DNA of 64,000 nucleotides from Nomia melanderi. Lineage: Eukaryota > Arthropoda > Insecta > Hymenoptera > Halictidae. A program made the position numbers and the translations under genes. A model generated the notes under the pieces. It did not search any database, was not told where the DNA came from, and worked only from the letters and a program-made list of their open reading frames with translations. Shown here piece after piece: positions 12,331 to 25,670 of the stretch. How positions within the stretch are numbered: the stretch's first letter is position 1; every line of letters starts with the position of its first letter. The stretch is from contig NC_135009.1 in NCBI RefSeq assembly GCF_051020985.1, forward strand, positions 10,858,606 to 10,922,605, given 5' to 3'.

Positions 12331-14472
12331 CGTGCTGGTCATGGTTAATAATCGACGACAGGAAGGCATTTCGCGTTCGCCGGGGAAATACCTTTATTTT
12401 CCTCGAGGAAAGTCTTTTACTTGCTAATTAGCTAATAACGTAAGGATATTTTCTGATTTAAGATGAAGATCCACACACGGCAATTATTACAATACAACTG
12501 TTACAATCAGCGAAGTCTCAACAGTAAACGTTATTATTCTTTGATAAATATATTTTCATGAAGTTCTAGTAATTTCTATATACGAAACAAATTAATCATA
12601 TAAGAGATACCTTATTTTAAACGCTTGCAGTTACACCGACTTCGTTCAGGTTCGCCCAACAGTTTCAACAATATTTTTCCTGGCGTTTCGAAAAATAATG
12701 TCTCACACGCAGAAGTGAACTATTCCGATGTTTTTGAGTGGTCGTGCCTCATTTATTTGCTCGGCGTAACGGGCGTACAGCCGCGGGCTTCGAATTCGAA
12801 TCCTGGCGGGAGTTCGAAACTCCGATTTGGCCTGTGGCAATTACAACTGGCACGCAGCCGTGTTTCCGGCGGCGCATCCGACCGGACGCGGTCCGCGCGC
12901 ACCGAAAAATCCACGGAATTTATGATCCAATCTGTCCCGTGGCCCCGGCGACTCGATTCCGGTTTTCTTTCCGCGCTGGGACACAGCGGTGATTTCACGC
13001 TCGATGTTCGGCGAACGAGGATCCAACGGCGACGACGGGGATAGCGGAGTCCTCGCCGCTGGTTAATGGAATCGGCAGAGATCGACTTCGAAATTGCTTT
13101 TCAGACAACCTACTGCCATTTTCGCCGGCCGTGATTGCCGCTTTGCGACGACACCATGGTGTCGAAACGTTTTTCTGGGTCCTGCGCGATTGTTCTCCGG
13201 GGTCCATGGAGTTTTTGCGTTCGACCCCATGTAGTCCCAGTTTAAATTTCGCTGTACACCTTCGGGTCAATGATAACGATGTGTCTACCGATTAGGAAAA
13301 TTCGAAGTTCATTCTTGGTACCCATATTCCGCATTTCTTAAAATTACAATCTATATAAACAATGAATCAGTGACAATATACATTTATCTATCATTTCAAT
13401 TTCATAAAGATTCGTGTGAAAAGTTTGACTGTCCTCATAGATGTTAATCCTTCACTAAATGATCCAAGATAAAATGCATACAATCAAACTCCAAATGCGC
13501 AAAGTATATAAGATGCGTTTACTAAAGTTCACGCGCACTCTCAATGAAACTAAGGAACGAACAAAAGACTTCTTCGAGAAAGCTAGTAGCCCCGGAATGT
13601 ATCGAGAAATCGATGATCGAAGAGTCTGTATTCCGTGCACCGATTTTCGAAGTCACTCACACCCTCGGAATTTAAACTTCAAACAGTCAGCCCCATTTTC
13701 CCCGTTTCTGTTCCATCGAGGCGACCTCGTCGATTCGAATTTCGTTCGGCCGCGCGGGTCGTTCCCGGCTGCGCCGGCTCGATTTCCATTTCAAATCGGA
13801 CGGGACACGTTCTTCCGGACGACGGCGATGGCGGCGGCACTGAAATTCCGGGCAGTATCGAATTTTGAAAGGGGCGCGATAGAAATCCCGTCGATCGTCG
13901 GTCGAGCTCGCCGCGCGCGAGAAAACCCGATTCACGAGCGGAATCTGGGCGATCGGAATTGCCCCGTTCCCGACGGAATATACTGCGGGCCCGACGCCGC
14001 GCGTTCTTCGCGAGGCGACGGCCACGAATCTCGTTAAGTGCGATACCGGTCGACAGCTTTGAATACAGAAAGCCCGGATCCGCGCGAGAAAGCAAACAAG
14101 TGACGCCCCCGAAACGGAATTACGCGAGCGAACACGTGAATGGGAGCCGCATGCAGATGAGGCCATGCGAACTTCACCGCTGGGGAAAAAATTGAGCTAT
14201 TCGTTGATAAATCTCGATTTCCCGTGATCATCGAATCTTTCTTTTTCCCTTTTGCATCGACATGCTTCGTTTTGGTTAGACTGCGGACCATAAAATTTGA
14301 TATTTCTTTCCAACCTATACATTAGAGGGGATGATATTCGAACGAGTTTTGCGATTGAGAGTCTTACGCGATGGAATGGTAATCTTGTTTGTATCTGACA
14401 GGATTTCCGGAAGAAGATTGGTTCGATTGATTAATTCTAGATCTAGTGCTTCGTTGAAATGAATATTGTATA

Positions 14473-14500
14473 TACTGGGTTGTTGCATATGTTTTAACGT
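14473..14500 (+). mobile_element. Possible mariner-type terminal fragment
   Basis: TACTGGGTTGTTGCATATG, preceded by TA, resembles mariner-family inverted termini, which often begin TA(C)T(A/G)GGTTG. No opposite terminus or transposase is seen nearby, so at most it is a 5' fragment. It lies about 300 bp before the 43-nt exon candidate. Confidence 0.25.
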
Positions 14501-14787
14501 TTTTAATTTTTAGATTTATCAACTGTTTATGGCTAAACCAAAACTAATTAGAAAGGAAGAGAGAAGTGTCCTTTATATAAGTTATAATAGCTTGAAAACC
14601 TATGTTTTGTTTCGGAGGAAACAATTGTTTTATTAACCATATACAAAAAGTGTCAACATTTTCAATGTTGCTTTCAATGTTAGAATATAGTTTAGTGATC
14701 TAGGGTTAATTGAAATTTTCTTATTATACTTCCTTGTGCTACGCAACGATATCAGCTTTCTAAAGAAACTTTTTCTTGCCTTTCCAG

Positions 14788-14830
14788 GCCGAGCTGCGAC
14801 GTCAAGACGCCACACCGTATCCCCTACATC
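14788..14830 (+). other. Candidate 43-nt exon with strong flanking splice sites
   Basis: The acceptor is a pyrimidine-rich run ending CCTTTCCAG at 14787, and the donor is CATC|GTGAGTACG at 14831. All three frames are open across the 43 nt (for example A-E-L-R-R-Q-D-A-T-P-Y-P-L-H in the first). The length is not a multiple of three, so skipping would shift the frame. It lies 20 kb before the promoter at 35111. It would therefore belong to another transcript or to an upstream alternative start of the same gene. No homologue is recognised, and chance pairing of splice-like motifs is possible. Confidence 0.3.
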
Positions 14831-17800
14831 GTGAGTACGTTATTTAATTCCAGCTCCTAACTGGCCAGGCAGTTTTCCTTGAAAATCCGAATTATAGACT
14901 TCACAAAGAGTGTTAGTAGCACGGGAATCTCGTGCCTTCGGTAATTTTTAATCTCTTTCCGCTTAATTCTTGGTCCCATCCGAAGAACCGGCTCAAAGGA
15001 CGCAATCCCGTCGCCGGCCGAGTCAGATATCGATCTCGAGCGCGATGATATTAATCTATGTAGTCCCTTTTGACTAAGGCTGGTTCGGAAAGGTGCGCCT
15101 CTGACGCGGACGGAATCGGCGCGACAAAGCGCGGCCGGAAATTACATTGAAGCGCGTCTTTTCGCCGCCTGGTATTAGCTAAAGAAATTTCCGCGGCGAA
15201 TTGTTTGACGGTCAAATTAATTTTCGCGCGGCTGTGAACTTCAAACGGACGCGTACAATAATGACTGGAACATTGGGAAGATTATCTGGTATTTAATATT
15301 TCAATATTCGCTGTCAAAAGAACCGGCTCCGCGGCCATAATTTACAATATTCGAGTCGTAGATTAGCTTGTCTCGGTAATTTCAATGCGTGGGTGAATAT
15401 AATGAATTATGAAATTTTCAGAATATGCGTAGAAGGATATTTGAAGTTTTCGAAATATGTAGCAGAATGAATTTTGAAACTTCCAAAATATAGTAGAAAG
15501 TGTTTTTAAGCTTTCTATCAAAGTGAAATGGAATAAAATGGTTCTATTGATATTTGTTCAGCGATTCGTTTATTCGAATACAATAAAAATATCGAAATTT
15601 GCGAATACAGCTCAATGTCTCTGAAACAGCGCCGTCAATTCATTGTGGGGATGAATCTCGACGATGACAGGTGTTCAGACATCATCGATAAATTCCCATT
15701 AATTGCACCGGATACCGGTTACCCAAGCTAGACCGGGACCGAACGGAAAATGGCGGACAGCAGCATCTGTGCGCCACGAGCAAATCCGGCGGCAAGAAAA
15801 CCGGCTTAATCCTCTTACGTCCGTCGCGCTGCCACGGAAAAATGGCGTTCGCCGGCTGACCTTAAACCCGACAGAAACACGGGAGAATTTCGTCTCCCGA
15901 GGAGAAAACTACAAGCAGAGAGCCGCTCCCGTCTAATGGAGGTCGGAGAAATAGCTTTGGAAAAAGTCTCTTTGCTCCGCGACCATTCCTTGATGAGCCG
16001 TCGTTACGAAAATCTCCTTCCAGTTCAGTAAATTGGACGCCAAATTCGTTCCGCGATAGAAGTAGCCACTTTCTCTGGTTCCAAGCGAGTGTATATAACG
16101 TTTGTTTCTATTTCATGGGTCTCTTACAACATGTAATTCTTTGCTCCAACTATTAAACTATCGAGTAATCCTTCGTAGTTCCCATGTTAATAAGAATTAG
16201 AGATCTTCAGGACCAAGAAATCATTAACCTCCGTCCATTTCCAAGTTCACTCCTCCTTAAAAGACCTTTCTCTCGTGAATTCGAAATCGCATCTCTAGGA
16301 ATATCACTCAACACGGTTACCCAAATAAACAACCAAAAACAATTCTCCGAAAACTAAGAAAGACAAACCCCCTGACCGAAAGTTACCATCAGCCCTACTT
16401 TAAACTCCTAATACCTTTTGCCCAGACTCCCCGAGGATCCAAAATCCCCCTGGAAAAACTGAAAAACGACGAGCTCCTCGGAACCCGTAATAACTTGGAG
16501 CAGCTTACTTAATTCCCGAACCAGTGCACTCAGACTTCGTAACGCAGAATCTCCGGGGCGAGGCAGAAAACTTGTCGAAGGACTTGCCGTTTTCTTGTAC
16601 TTCACGTCCGGGGAGCGTGTGCGCGCGAGGGGCGTCAGTACATTTCGCGGCAATAAGGAGTATAATTAACGCGGGTAATGTCGAAATTGCCGCGGAGCGT
16701 TCGGGGCGAGGATCCGCGACCCATGTTCCGCGTTAATTTACCCACCCCCCCCGGAGAAGTTATCATCGGCAGGCTTTTATGAGACGTTCATCCCCCTGGA
16801 AAACGGCCGCCTTCGAGGCAGACGATCTCACGGGCAGGATCGTCAACCTGCCGGCAATTATCTTCTTACGTCCCGGCTTCCGGTAAACAGGCCGTAATTA
16901 TAAGCCAGCCGGTCGACTCTTAATTAAGCGACGACGTGCACACGCTCGGCTCTCCTCCCTCGCTGGCGATCGATCGGCGACAAACGACGACGCGGCGCTC
17001 CGCGTTCCCGATTTCGGAGCACGTTTTCTAATCTCGAAGAAGATGCGCTCCCCTGCGCCAGCCACGTCATCCCGCGGGCTAATTCCAATTGGTTAGACTA
17101 CTGAGGAATCTGTCGAATCGCATTGTGCACCCTGCAGGATTGGATCCTTTGGGAACGGGCACTGTTGAGGGTGGAGCAACCCGTGTAGGTATTTCAGCCC
17201 TTTGGAATTGAATATTTTTGTTGGAAACAGTACTTCCTGATTGGACTTGGAGGATTTTTTCTAGGAAGTCAGAGGCAAGTTACGTGTAAATTGAGAGATT
17301 TAGGTATTTTACTCTAATATTTAATGTGTTGACTCATTATGGAAGTTTTGAAGTTTCTTATGAAAGGATATTTAGAATATTAATAAGTGTGGAATAAGAA
17401 TTTTAGAATGAGTCAGTTTGAATCGTTTAATGGGCCTAGTGTTGTGTCTTCGAAGCCCGGGTGTAAGGTCTTTAAATAATACTTAGGGGGAATTCGAGGT
17501 TACTGTTGCGAGGTTTAACTGCTAATGATGTTTTCATTGATTTTCGTTGATGAACGTGGAGAATAGCGACAATTCGTGTGAAACAGTCGTACAGCAGGGG
17601 TTCTATTTGCGTGGAATGTAGATCGATCAAAATGTCTTCTTTATTCCGCTGACGCTGGAACGATGAACAAGTTTCGTTTCGGTAAGGATCTGTTGCCGCG
17701 GTGCGCTTAAATGGAATAAAAAAAAGTAACAAGTAATAGAATTACTTCTCGACGAGGGAAAATATTATGTTTACTGGTTCACATAACGAGCCAGCCAGGA

Positions 17801-20029
17801 AACCGATTTTCCAGAGGCGCGTATGTACTGGAATTTATCCAATCCGAGGAACCGCGGATTAGATTGGCCCTTGGATGTTTCCGGCTCGCTGCGCGCCCGC
17901 CGAGATTATTAAAACATATTCGTTATTAATCCGCGGGATCGCGTAGTCTCGACGATTCCCGAAGAGCACTCTCATCGTATTTCCCACTGGTTTCTCCTCG
18001 TGGTGCCCTTTCTCCACGATTTCCAAGTTCCGCGTATCCCCGATTCTAATTCAATTGCACGATCTTCACCACGAAGTGCTCCTCGAAATAACTTCCTACA
18101 CGAAGTGTATACTCCCACCGAGGGTTTTTGCAATCTCGAAATTGGCGTCCTCGAATTATCGATAATATTTAGAAGTTTGAACAGGATGCAGGGCGATTTA
18201 TAAACTGAAATTGCGCGGCCATATCGAGTGTCATTTCCTGGAGAGAAAGGTTAATACAGGTCGCAACGTATCGTCGTGAATTTTATTTGTAAAAAAGGTT
18301 CCGAGAATGAAATGGGTTCGTAAAGGAATTTTCCAAAGGCTATTAATCAATTATCACTGGATAATAAGGTAATATTTAGCGCAGTTATATTATCCACAAG
18401 CTACGTAATTGGAAAATAAAGAACAAAAGTGTATCAAAGGTTACCTCGATCCAGCAAGATTAAGGGGTGGCTCTCCGTGTCGGTTAATTAAATCCAAGAA
18501 ATTAGTCCTGTCCTGAAGGGAGATGGAACCCGTCAGTTGCAGGAAACGCATAATGGCGTGGCCGTTCCCGCGACGGAGTGCCTCTCCAACGAAACGTCAG
18601 CGGAGGAGAGAACGCAGACTGAGAGACCCAAACCTACCGATGGCCTCCGCGAGAAAGGCATTCGTTTTTTCCGGTTTCCCCCCGGGGGAAGAGGTGCGGT
18701 GCGATGAAAAATAACCAGGGACTCGAGCAGCAAGCCGGGCGAAGAAAATGGAATCGTTTGAATACGAATTTCACGGTCTTTAATGTCGAAGGGATTTGAA
18801 TTCATTCGACGATGGAGGCGCGCAGCAATGTTCGCTGAACTCGCGAGTCCCACGGTAATGGCCGTGCTCCTCCTCGCCGGTCCTCGAAATAATTTTCGAG
18901 CGTTTCGCGCGACTTCGGCAGAAAAAAGTGGAGGCGGGCAGGGCCGGGTAAGTTTTTCGCGAGCGCCTCTGAAAGGGATCAACACCGCCGCGCCAAGAGC
19001 CTTTTATTCTCCGGAGTTCTATTATTCCGCTCCCTCCGACCGCCAACCCACTTCTCCCCGAATCCATCGGGATTATGAATAATTTGGAAGTATTTGCTTT
19101 TCCGCCTCTGCGTCTGAATTAATAAGAAGCCTTGGAAATCGTCGGCGGACGAGTGGACTTGATTATTGCGGCTGCGGGTGGCCGGCTTCACTCCGCGATG
19201 CATAAGCTGCTTTAAAGTTGGACTCATGCTGAATCTTTTGGATGGAGGAAAGTCGGAGTGGATGCTTGGCCGCTGCTAATTAATTGCGGGTTAATTCAAC
19301 TCGGCATCGGGTAGAGACTTGGGAGTTGGATTGACTTGGAAACGATCGTTGTAGATGTGGAAAACTGACTTAACGTTAATGATGACCTATGATCAACGTC
19401 TCCTCGACGAATTTTTGCTGTCAAAGTGGTATAATCTATCGAGTGCAGACGTGGAATATTAAAAATCAGAGATTCAGGTAACTGGTATTTATTGTATACT
19501 GATTTAATTCAAAACCTGAAGGATTGAGAATTATGAGTTTTCATGAGGCTCCAATGAGACTTGAATGTCGCGCGTTTGCGTGATCTACCTTATCGACTTC
19601 TAATAGTGTAGTTCGAAATACGGACGAGAGGGAGCGCAAGCGACAAGAAGGAACCGCGCGCGAATAATTTTTGAACCATTCTGGATTATCGTTGGTCGCC
19701 ATGCGTGCAACCCGCAGATTCGTCCCGCTTTTCACCGAGAATTCAACTCAAGAAACGCGTAGAAACAGGCAACTGAGGAATATTATGATGAGCATATCGC
19801 TGAACCACGAGTGGGAGCAGTTGAACTGTGAAATTTGGGTATGTCAGCCGTTAAATACCGATTTTTCATATTGGCCGAGTGCCAATGGGGCTTGACGAAG
19901 AGAAACTATGATTCTTCTCTTGAGAATATCTCACTAATTAGCTATCTCCCTTTACATTGATAATGAGACTTATTAGAAAAAACTTTGCATTTGATTTTAT
20001 AAAGAATAACGTAACAAAAGTATCATACA
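14831..20029. other. Noncoding stretch, no supported gene
   Basis: It holds the 32-bp tandem repeat (15408-15523), a C-run near 16741-16752, a GC-rich island at 18530-19060 and an isolated donor-like GG|GTAAGTTT at 18948. No acceptor matches that donor, and the open frames over the island run on both strands. Confidence 0.4.
15408..15523 (+). repeat. Degenerate 30-33 bp tandem repeat (about 3.5 units)
   Basis: Units begin near 15408, 15438, 15471 and 15503. Each has the pattern T(A/T)TGAA(A/G)(T/C)TT(T/C)C, then AAATAT, then a GTAG(A/C)A(G)A block. AT-rich and noncoding. Confidence 0.5.
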
Positions 20030-20033
20030 TTAA

Positions 20034-20269
20034 CACGTTATATGCCGCACGATTTCATAGAGCAAACTACACAAAATGGAAAGAATATACAATTACATCA
20101 TTTGTTTGAATTGCATAGTTATTGCACGTTGATCTAGCTAAATGGCACCGCGATAGGTATCATTATTTATAATATAGAAATTTTTTCAAATAATCATCGT
20201 TTAATTGAATGAACTATAGTAGTTCAATTTGGTTGGGGGTCACCGATGATCGCCATGGCATTCAACGTG
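20034..20269. mobile_element. TTAA-flanked TIR element (236 bp), CACGTT type
   Basis: TTAA flanks lie at 20030-20033 and 20270-20273. Left end CACGTTATATGCC and right end (reverse complement) CACGTTGAATGCC match at 11 of 13. The interior is AT-rich and noncoding. Size and termini agree with the copies at 594 and 42992, although the interior has diverged strongly. Confidence 0.7.
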
Positions 20270-20273
20270 TTAA

Positions 20274-23200
20274 CAGGCATATATTAATAGTACATATATA
20301 TATAGTATATGAGGAATAGAATTAAAAATGTCATATTTAATAGACGTTCAAATTGTGTCACACAGTATTAGGACCAGAATTCATTATAGATAAACTCTAT
20401 TAAACCTAAAAATGTCTATCCATCAAGTAAGATAGTCTTTTATTTCTAAGTATAGATCTATGTAGATCATACTTATTGAGGAATTGACTAGGTTTATAAT
20501 AATCCTATTTGGTGGACAATAACGTTCCCAATTTCGATTCTCGTTTACGGTTCGAATCGATGATAGTACACAGTTTCCTGCGCAAGGTGGCGCAACGTAC
20601 CCAGATACGTGTCGCCATCGTCAGGGAACGTGGAAAGCAAGATGCGTACTCAACAAGTCTTCCTTCGTCCTGCCGCGTTACTCTTACTTGGTAAAACAGT
20701 TTCCTGCCGTTAAATATATCTCACGCAGAAACTTCCTTATCGATAGTAAATAAATAGTATTCAGCTGAATTGAACTGAACAGTAAGGAGCAGAACAAGAG
20801 GGTATCGAAAAATCTTTCAAAATAAATTTTAAATATAAATCGACACATAAATGACAAATCTGTCATTAGCAAATAGTTATAGTACGCGTGTCGATACCGC
20901 GGTGACAGTATCGATTACCACCGTAAACCAAGATATTTTCCGTAAATTACCCGAGCCAACGAATTTTTCTTGATGAGTATCGGTTTTCCGGGTGGAATTG
21001 ATACTTTTATGTAATGCTTTATGCAACGGCTTACTCATCTTACGCCAACAAGCTCCATCTAATAATTAAATGGAAGTAGATCGAACTCGTATAACATTGA
21101 AAACTAGTTTCACCATCTTCCAGATTGTTTCGTAGGACGAAATACTCTGAAAGCCAACGGCGCTCCACCGGTTTTGCAAGAATGAATGTTTCTTTTACCG
21201 AAATTACCTTCGGGAAATCTACAATGAAAATAAACCTTACCAAACGACGCGTTTTATGATTTGGCAGCCCGTAACCGAAATTTCGAGATCGCGCGCGAAC
21301 CGTTGCGTCGGTCCAGATAAAAATTCCGTCGCGTTTTCGCTCGCGAGGCGCGAGTTCGCGAGAGTTGCGGGTATATTTAGCTGGAAAATTGAATCGGTGC
21401 CAGGATACGGCCCTGTAATTCGATCCTCACAGTTAGGGGGATGTTTTCGGGCGCGATGGGGTCCCGAAGGATCGCGAGCCGGTCTCGAAATAATCGCTTT
21501 CGATCCACTCTGAGGAATTCCGACCGGTCGGCCATTTTAAGCGGCATCCCTCTCGACGGGAAACGGGCTCGCGTGTCGCGAAATATTCCGCGGAAAACAC
21601 GATGCACGATAACAGGGAAGGGGAGAGAAGATTATAGATTTCCTGCTCCACTTTGCTGTGTTTCCTTCCTCCGACGGAGGAAAGCGGGCGGGGGCGAGGC
21701 TCTAGGAACTTCCACGGCGACGAAACATTTATTCAGGTGTTAAGTCCCAACACCCCCTCCCCCCGAGAATAGAGTTTGCTTTCAAACATGGCCGTCGTTG
21801 TGATCCGCGATACAACTTGTGGAAAAGCCTAGTGATTTGTAAGATGTTTGCTAGAACTGGATAAAGTTAAGGGTTGCTTAGCCGCGCTCGAATAATTACG
21901 ATGCTTTATCGATAGCTCCGCTGCACTTTTGAACGTATTAAAAGTGAACTTATAAGTTAATCATAGTTTTACGATAATTATTGGTGTGAGGTGTATAAAT
22001 ACACTGATTCGTCTGTTTTAATCAAGTGAACGTTGGAGTTCTTTCATACTTTAATTCATTTGAAAATATCAATGTTTGCCGATCTCTTACTGAGAGAAGT
22101 CTCTCCTAGAGTTGCTGTAAAATTGCTTGCTTTCAAATTCTCTGGAGTATCTAGCGCATTATTAGATACAAATATCTGTCTCATGGCTTTGCTGCTTTCG
22201 GTCCTCTGTTTTGGTTGGTACTCGCGAATGGTTGAACTCTACCCCCAATCTTTCCCTCCCAGAACACATGTTCCCTGTAAACACGAAGGATTATAATACT
22301 TCTACTGGTTTTCGGAACTCTCTACAGCCGGATCCACAATAGCAAACGTTTCTAGGCTCTGTTTCCTTTTCATCTGTGATAATATGATGTAATGTAACGA
22401 GGGTGGACGGAAATGATTGCTCAAGGAAACCGTGTTATTTCACTTGAACACGAAATCGGGAGGCGAACTGTAATATTGTGGATTCAGAAGTGATTTTCGA
22501 CTCCTTTCTCAGTATTAGCGAAGGAACTTTGAACGCATTGCTAATTTTGGCTGAGCGACAATAGAAGTCAGACCTATCTAGCACGTAATAGAGGAAAGAT
22601 AAGACTATTGCTTATCACGAAGATCTAGCTCGAAAGTCTAAACTTACTCCGAATAGGACTGATACCGAAGAGATCATAATGTTGCTGTAACTACAATCTG
22701 CATTATTTACTTTATTTCTCTACTTCTATTTTACCCTTAATTCAAGTTCTAATACTTCATCTCCTCGATAAGCAATTCCATCCATCTACGAAACAATAAC
22801 CGCAAAAACCACGTATCGTATACCGAAGACGGCGTAAGAATATAATATACCAATAACAATAATCAAGAAAAATTGCTGTAAATTGAGTCAACGGAATATA
22901 AAAGTGAAAAACACTTTAGAGTAAATTATCTGTGCACATTCACCGCATAATCACGTGTTCAAAATTAATAAAACCCAGAAAGTCGGTGACCAAGGTTCGA
23001 AGAGGTGGAAGAGACCTTGAACACGCGATTCTATCGGGTACAGACTATAGCCGGACGAAGTTCTTTGACTGGTTCCCTCCGTGGCGGATGTGTATCGACC
23101 TTAAACGGTCTCTTTGACGACGAGGCGAGTTTTAGTCCGGGATTCAGGGACGTTTACACACGTCCGCGGTGTTTACGCTCGCGCGGAAGCTCTCGGGCCG

Positions 23201-24689
23201 CGGCTGTCGGCCGCTGTGTACCCGCCGGAAGAGAAACATACGGACGGGCCGCGATTTGTTAGCGACGGGAACCAGAGCACCACGTGGCCGTCGCATTACG
23301 TTTCTGCGCAGAGGGCCAGGCCGGCCCGGAATCGATGGGAACCGGCGCGGCACGCCGCCGAAAACAGTGCCTAGACTACCCACCAATTGTTCCGCGTTGC
23401 TGCGCCATCATCTATCCACGGGAATTGAAATACAATTAGTATATCACAGCGAAACGTAGAATTAGCTACTTATGTACCTGTACCAGCCTAGACAATGAAA
23501 TGCGATTCAGTGTTCCAGTAATTCTGGAATCGTTTAATCGGTTGAAGGGATAGCAGAAGTGTAATCATGTAAGATGGTACAGTTGGCAATGATCATCAGA
23601 AGGACTGTTTATAATAATCTTGAATAAGGTGAAAGAAATGCTATTAAGTTATTCGACTTGTACAGCGTTTCATCGATACGTTCCAAGCATACTTCTCGTA
23701 CGATGAATATGGAAGAGAATCATTGAAATTCGAAAGTGTCTTCAATTCGAACATAACACCGTTAAAGACTCATCTCCAGTTTGCCAGACAAGTTGTTCAG
23801 CCGGGTCAAAACTCCGCGAGATTAAAGCGCTTAAGAACCTCTCGCTTGAACCGCGAAGTCTTTTTTCTCGTTCTTCCGAGAATTCAGCCTGGTAGAACAG
23901 TTTTCCACGTACTAAAATAGTTTTCCCAAGTCCGGTCGCCCCGGCCAACGGTGAAATTTCAAACTTTAAATATTCCATTAGATATTCTCGAGAAGTTCCC
24001 CGGGATCCTCTTGTTTGTTAGCCGTTTAATGTTTCACGCGGATCTTCTATTCTTCGCCAAGCCTGTCTGCCGATTCCTCCGTGGCGCGATCGGAACGAAC
24101 GTCTGTTGGATACGTAGCCGGTAAAGAAAGGCTCGCGCGGGACAGACGCGGCCGGAATTAGTAGACGGTAATTTTAGTCGGCGTTTCTTATTTTCGTGGA
24201 CTCCCGGGAATCCGGCGCGGCTCTTTTTATTCGTCGGCGGATTTTATTTCGAATACCTCGAAACGCCGAGCCCTGACCTTAGCGGGAGCCAATTCGTCGG
24301 AGCGTGTGCTCGCGTTCATTCACTTTTCAAATAAAGCCACTCTCCCAATGGCGTCCCTTTTCTCTCCGTCTGCTCGTGTCTCCGTTAATCCGGCATATCC
24401 GCCGTGCTCCACGGCTCCTTTCACCGCGGAACCTCTTTCTGCCGGCGATTTTAATATTAAGAGAGATTGTTCAAGAAAAGTATCAATCCCTCGCAGAACC
24501 GTGGACGCGAGACAATCGATTCGGTGCGTCGGAGGCCGGAGTTCTAACGTTTTGTTACGCCCACACGGAACTTTTGCGGATGTATTGATAAACCCTGGTG
24601 AAAGACTTCGATGAATTATTAATAAGTGACCGGTGGATATTAAAATACAGATTTTCATCGAGTTTAGTGTCCTGGACGTTATCATTAAA
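20274..24689. other. Noncoding stretch, no supported gene
   Basis: A TATAAATA word at 21995-22002 precedes an ATG at 22071 opening 75 codons with one hydrophobic segment. There is no good initiator, so I do not call a gene. GC-rich islands at 23150-23380 and 24020-24590 carry only overlapping chance frames. Confidence 0.35.
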
Positions 24690-24891
24690 AGATTTGGAAT
24701 ACCCTTTGTTCACATTCACAAGTGGCTTTCGAGTGAGAGCCATATCCAATAGGAATTTGTTCACAACGTTTCACCATCATTGCAGAAGTCTTCATCAGGG
24801 GCTAACGACACACTGATGCTCTGCCTAAGAAGACTGTCTTTATATAGGTACCTGGTTCCACCCGAAAGCCATTTATGAATGTAATATTCCA
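24690..24891 (-). mobile_element. Possible Penelope-like retroelement remnant with hammerhead-like core
   Basis: On the minus strand CTGATGA (24798-24792) is followed 19 nt later by GAAA (24772-24769) and CGTT, the order of the hammerhead ribozyme core (CUGAUGA - stem II - GAAA). Penelope-like elements carry such motifs in their terminal repeats. An inverted pair, TGGCTTTCG side (24709-24731) and CGAAAGCCA side (24863-24884), about 20 bp with few mismatches, brackets the core. This recalls the partly inverted terminal repeats of those elements. Stem II pairs poorly as I fold it by eye, so the ribozyme would be inactive or misjudged. No reverse transcriptase is present. Confidence 0.35.
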
Positions 24892-25670
24892 GGCCCTGAA
24901 AGCATTAAAGGTTCCTTTTGTTCAATTCTTTATTGTATTATTTTTCTAGAATAATAGAAAATTTATGAATTTCTCATTGAAGAAGAATAATAGAATCCTC
25001 TCTCCTATATTAACAGATGCATTATACAAAAATATCCGTCGAAAATGAAATCGCTGAGAAGTTTCTTGTCACAAAATTGTCCACAAAAACCAGGAATTTG
25101 TGTCAACATCCATAGTTTTAAATTCGATGTTCACGCGGAGTAGACGGAAGCCGGTGTCAGAACAAGCTTCAATCTCGTTCGCGACGCCATGTTTGCTCGT
25201 AGGTTTCATAAGAAACGCGGGAGCCGGCGATGGTCCGCAGTTCATAAGGATCGCGGTTTTATCAGAGACCGTCTCCGCGACTGATGAAATATTTGCCGGC
25301 GTTTATTGACAATTTCCCCGCGAACCCGGCGGGCTGGGTCCCGCTCGCAGCGTTCAAATTGAAGCAATGAATTGGCGTCCACCGTAAAACCGGCGGCGGC
25401 AGTGACGCGGCACCGGGATGAAGGAGACCTTTTACGATCTCAATGCCTCGCGCCTATTAAAGGAACGCTCATTAAGGAGCGCGGCTGCATTTTCGACGAA
25501 TTCGCCTAAGTGCACTTGCCCCGCGAGCGCGGCACGAAAATTTAGCCGACGAAGGGGGCTGCGAACGATTATTTTTGGCCGTAACGCCGCTGGAACCGGT
25601 CGGATCTTTTTGCCGGCGTCGCCGATAAATCCGCAGCTCCGTCCTCGCGAATACGTGTCGCTCGAATTAA

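Larger units (their letters stand above)
6022..14472. other. Noncoding stretch with GC-rich islands, no supported gene
   Basis: GC-rich islands lie at about 10570-11200, 12140-12310, 12770-13220 and 13700-14170. Frames of up to 192 codons there are mirrored by long frames on the other strand, as expected from CpG-rich sequence lacking stops. A TATATAAAT near 10751 has no initiator at the right distance. An 8.5-8.7 kb AT-rich repeat and a solo TTAA end (12298) are listed separately. Confidence 0.4.

Noticed and set aside
12770..12820. tRNA-like T-arm word TTCGAATCC
   Set aside because: No acceptor stem, A box or anticodon arm can be placed upstream at the right distance.
13459..14166. 192-codon plus frame and overlapping minus frames
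   Set aside because: They overlap on both strands in a GC-rich island and resemble no family; no splice sites bound them.
14431..14709. TTAA-bounded segment with CTAGATC at both ends
   Set aside because: Only seven bases match beyond TTAA and the size does not fit the element family; likely coincidence.
18940..18955. Donor-like GG|GTAAGTTT
   Set aside because: Isolated; no acceptor or plausible exon ends there.
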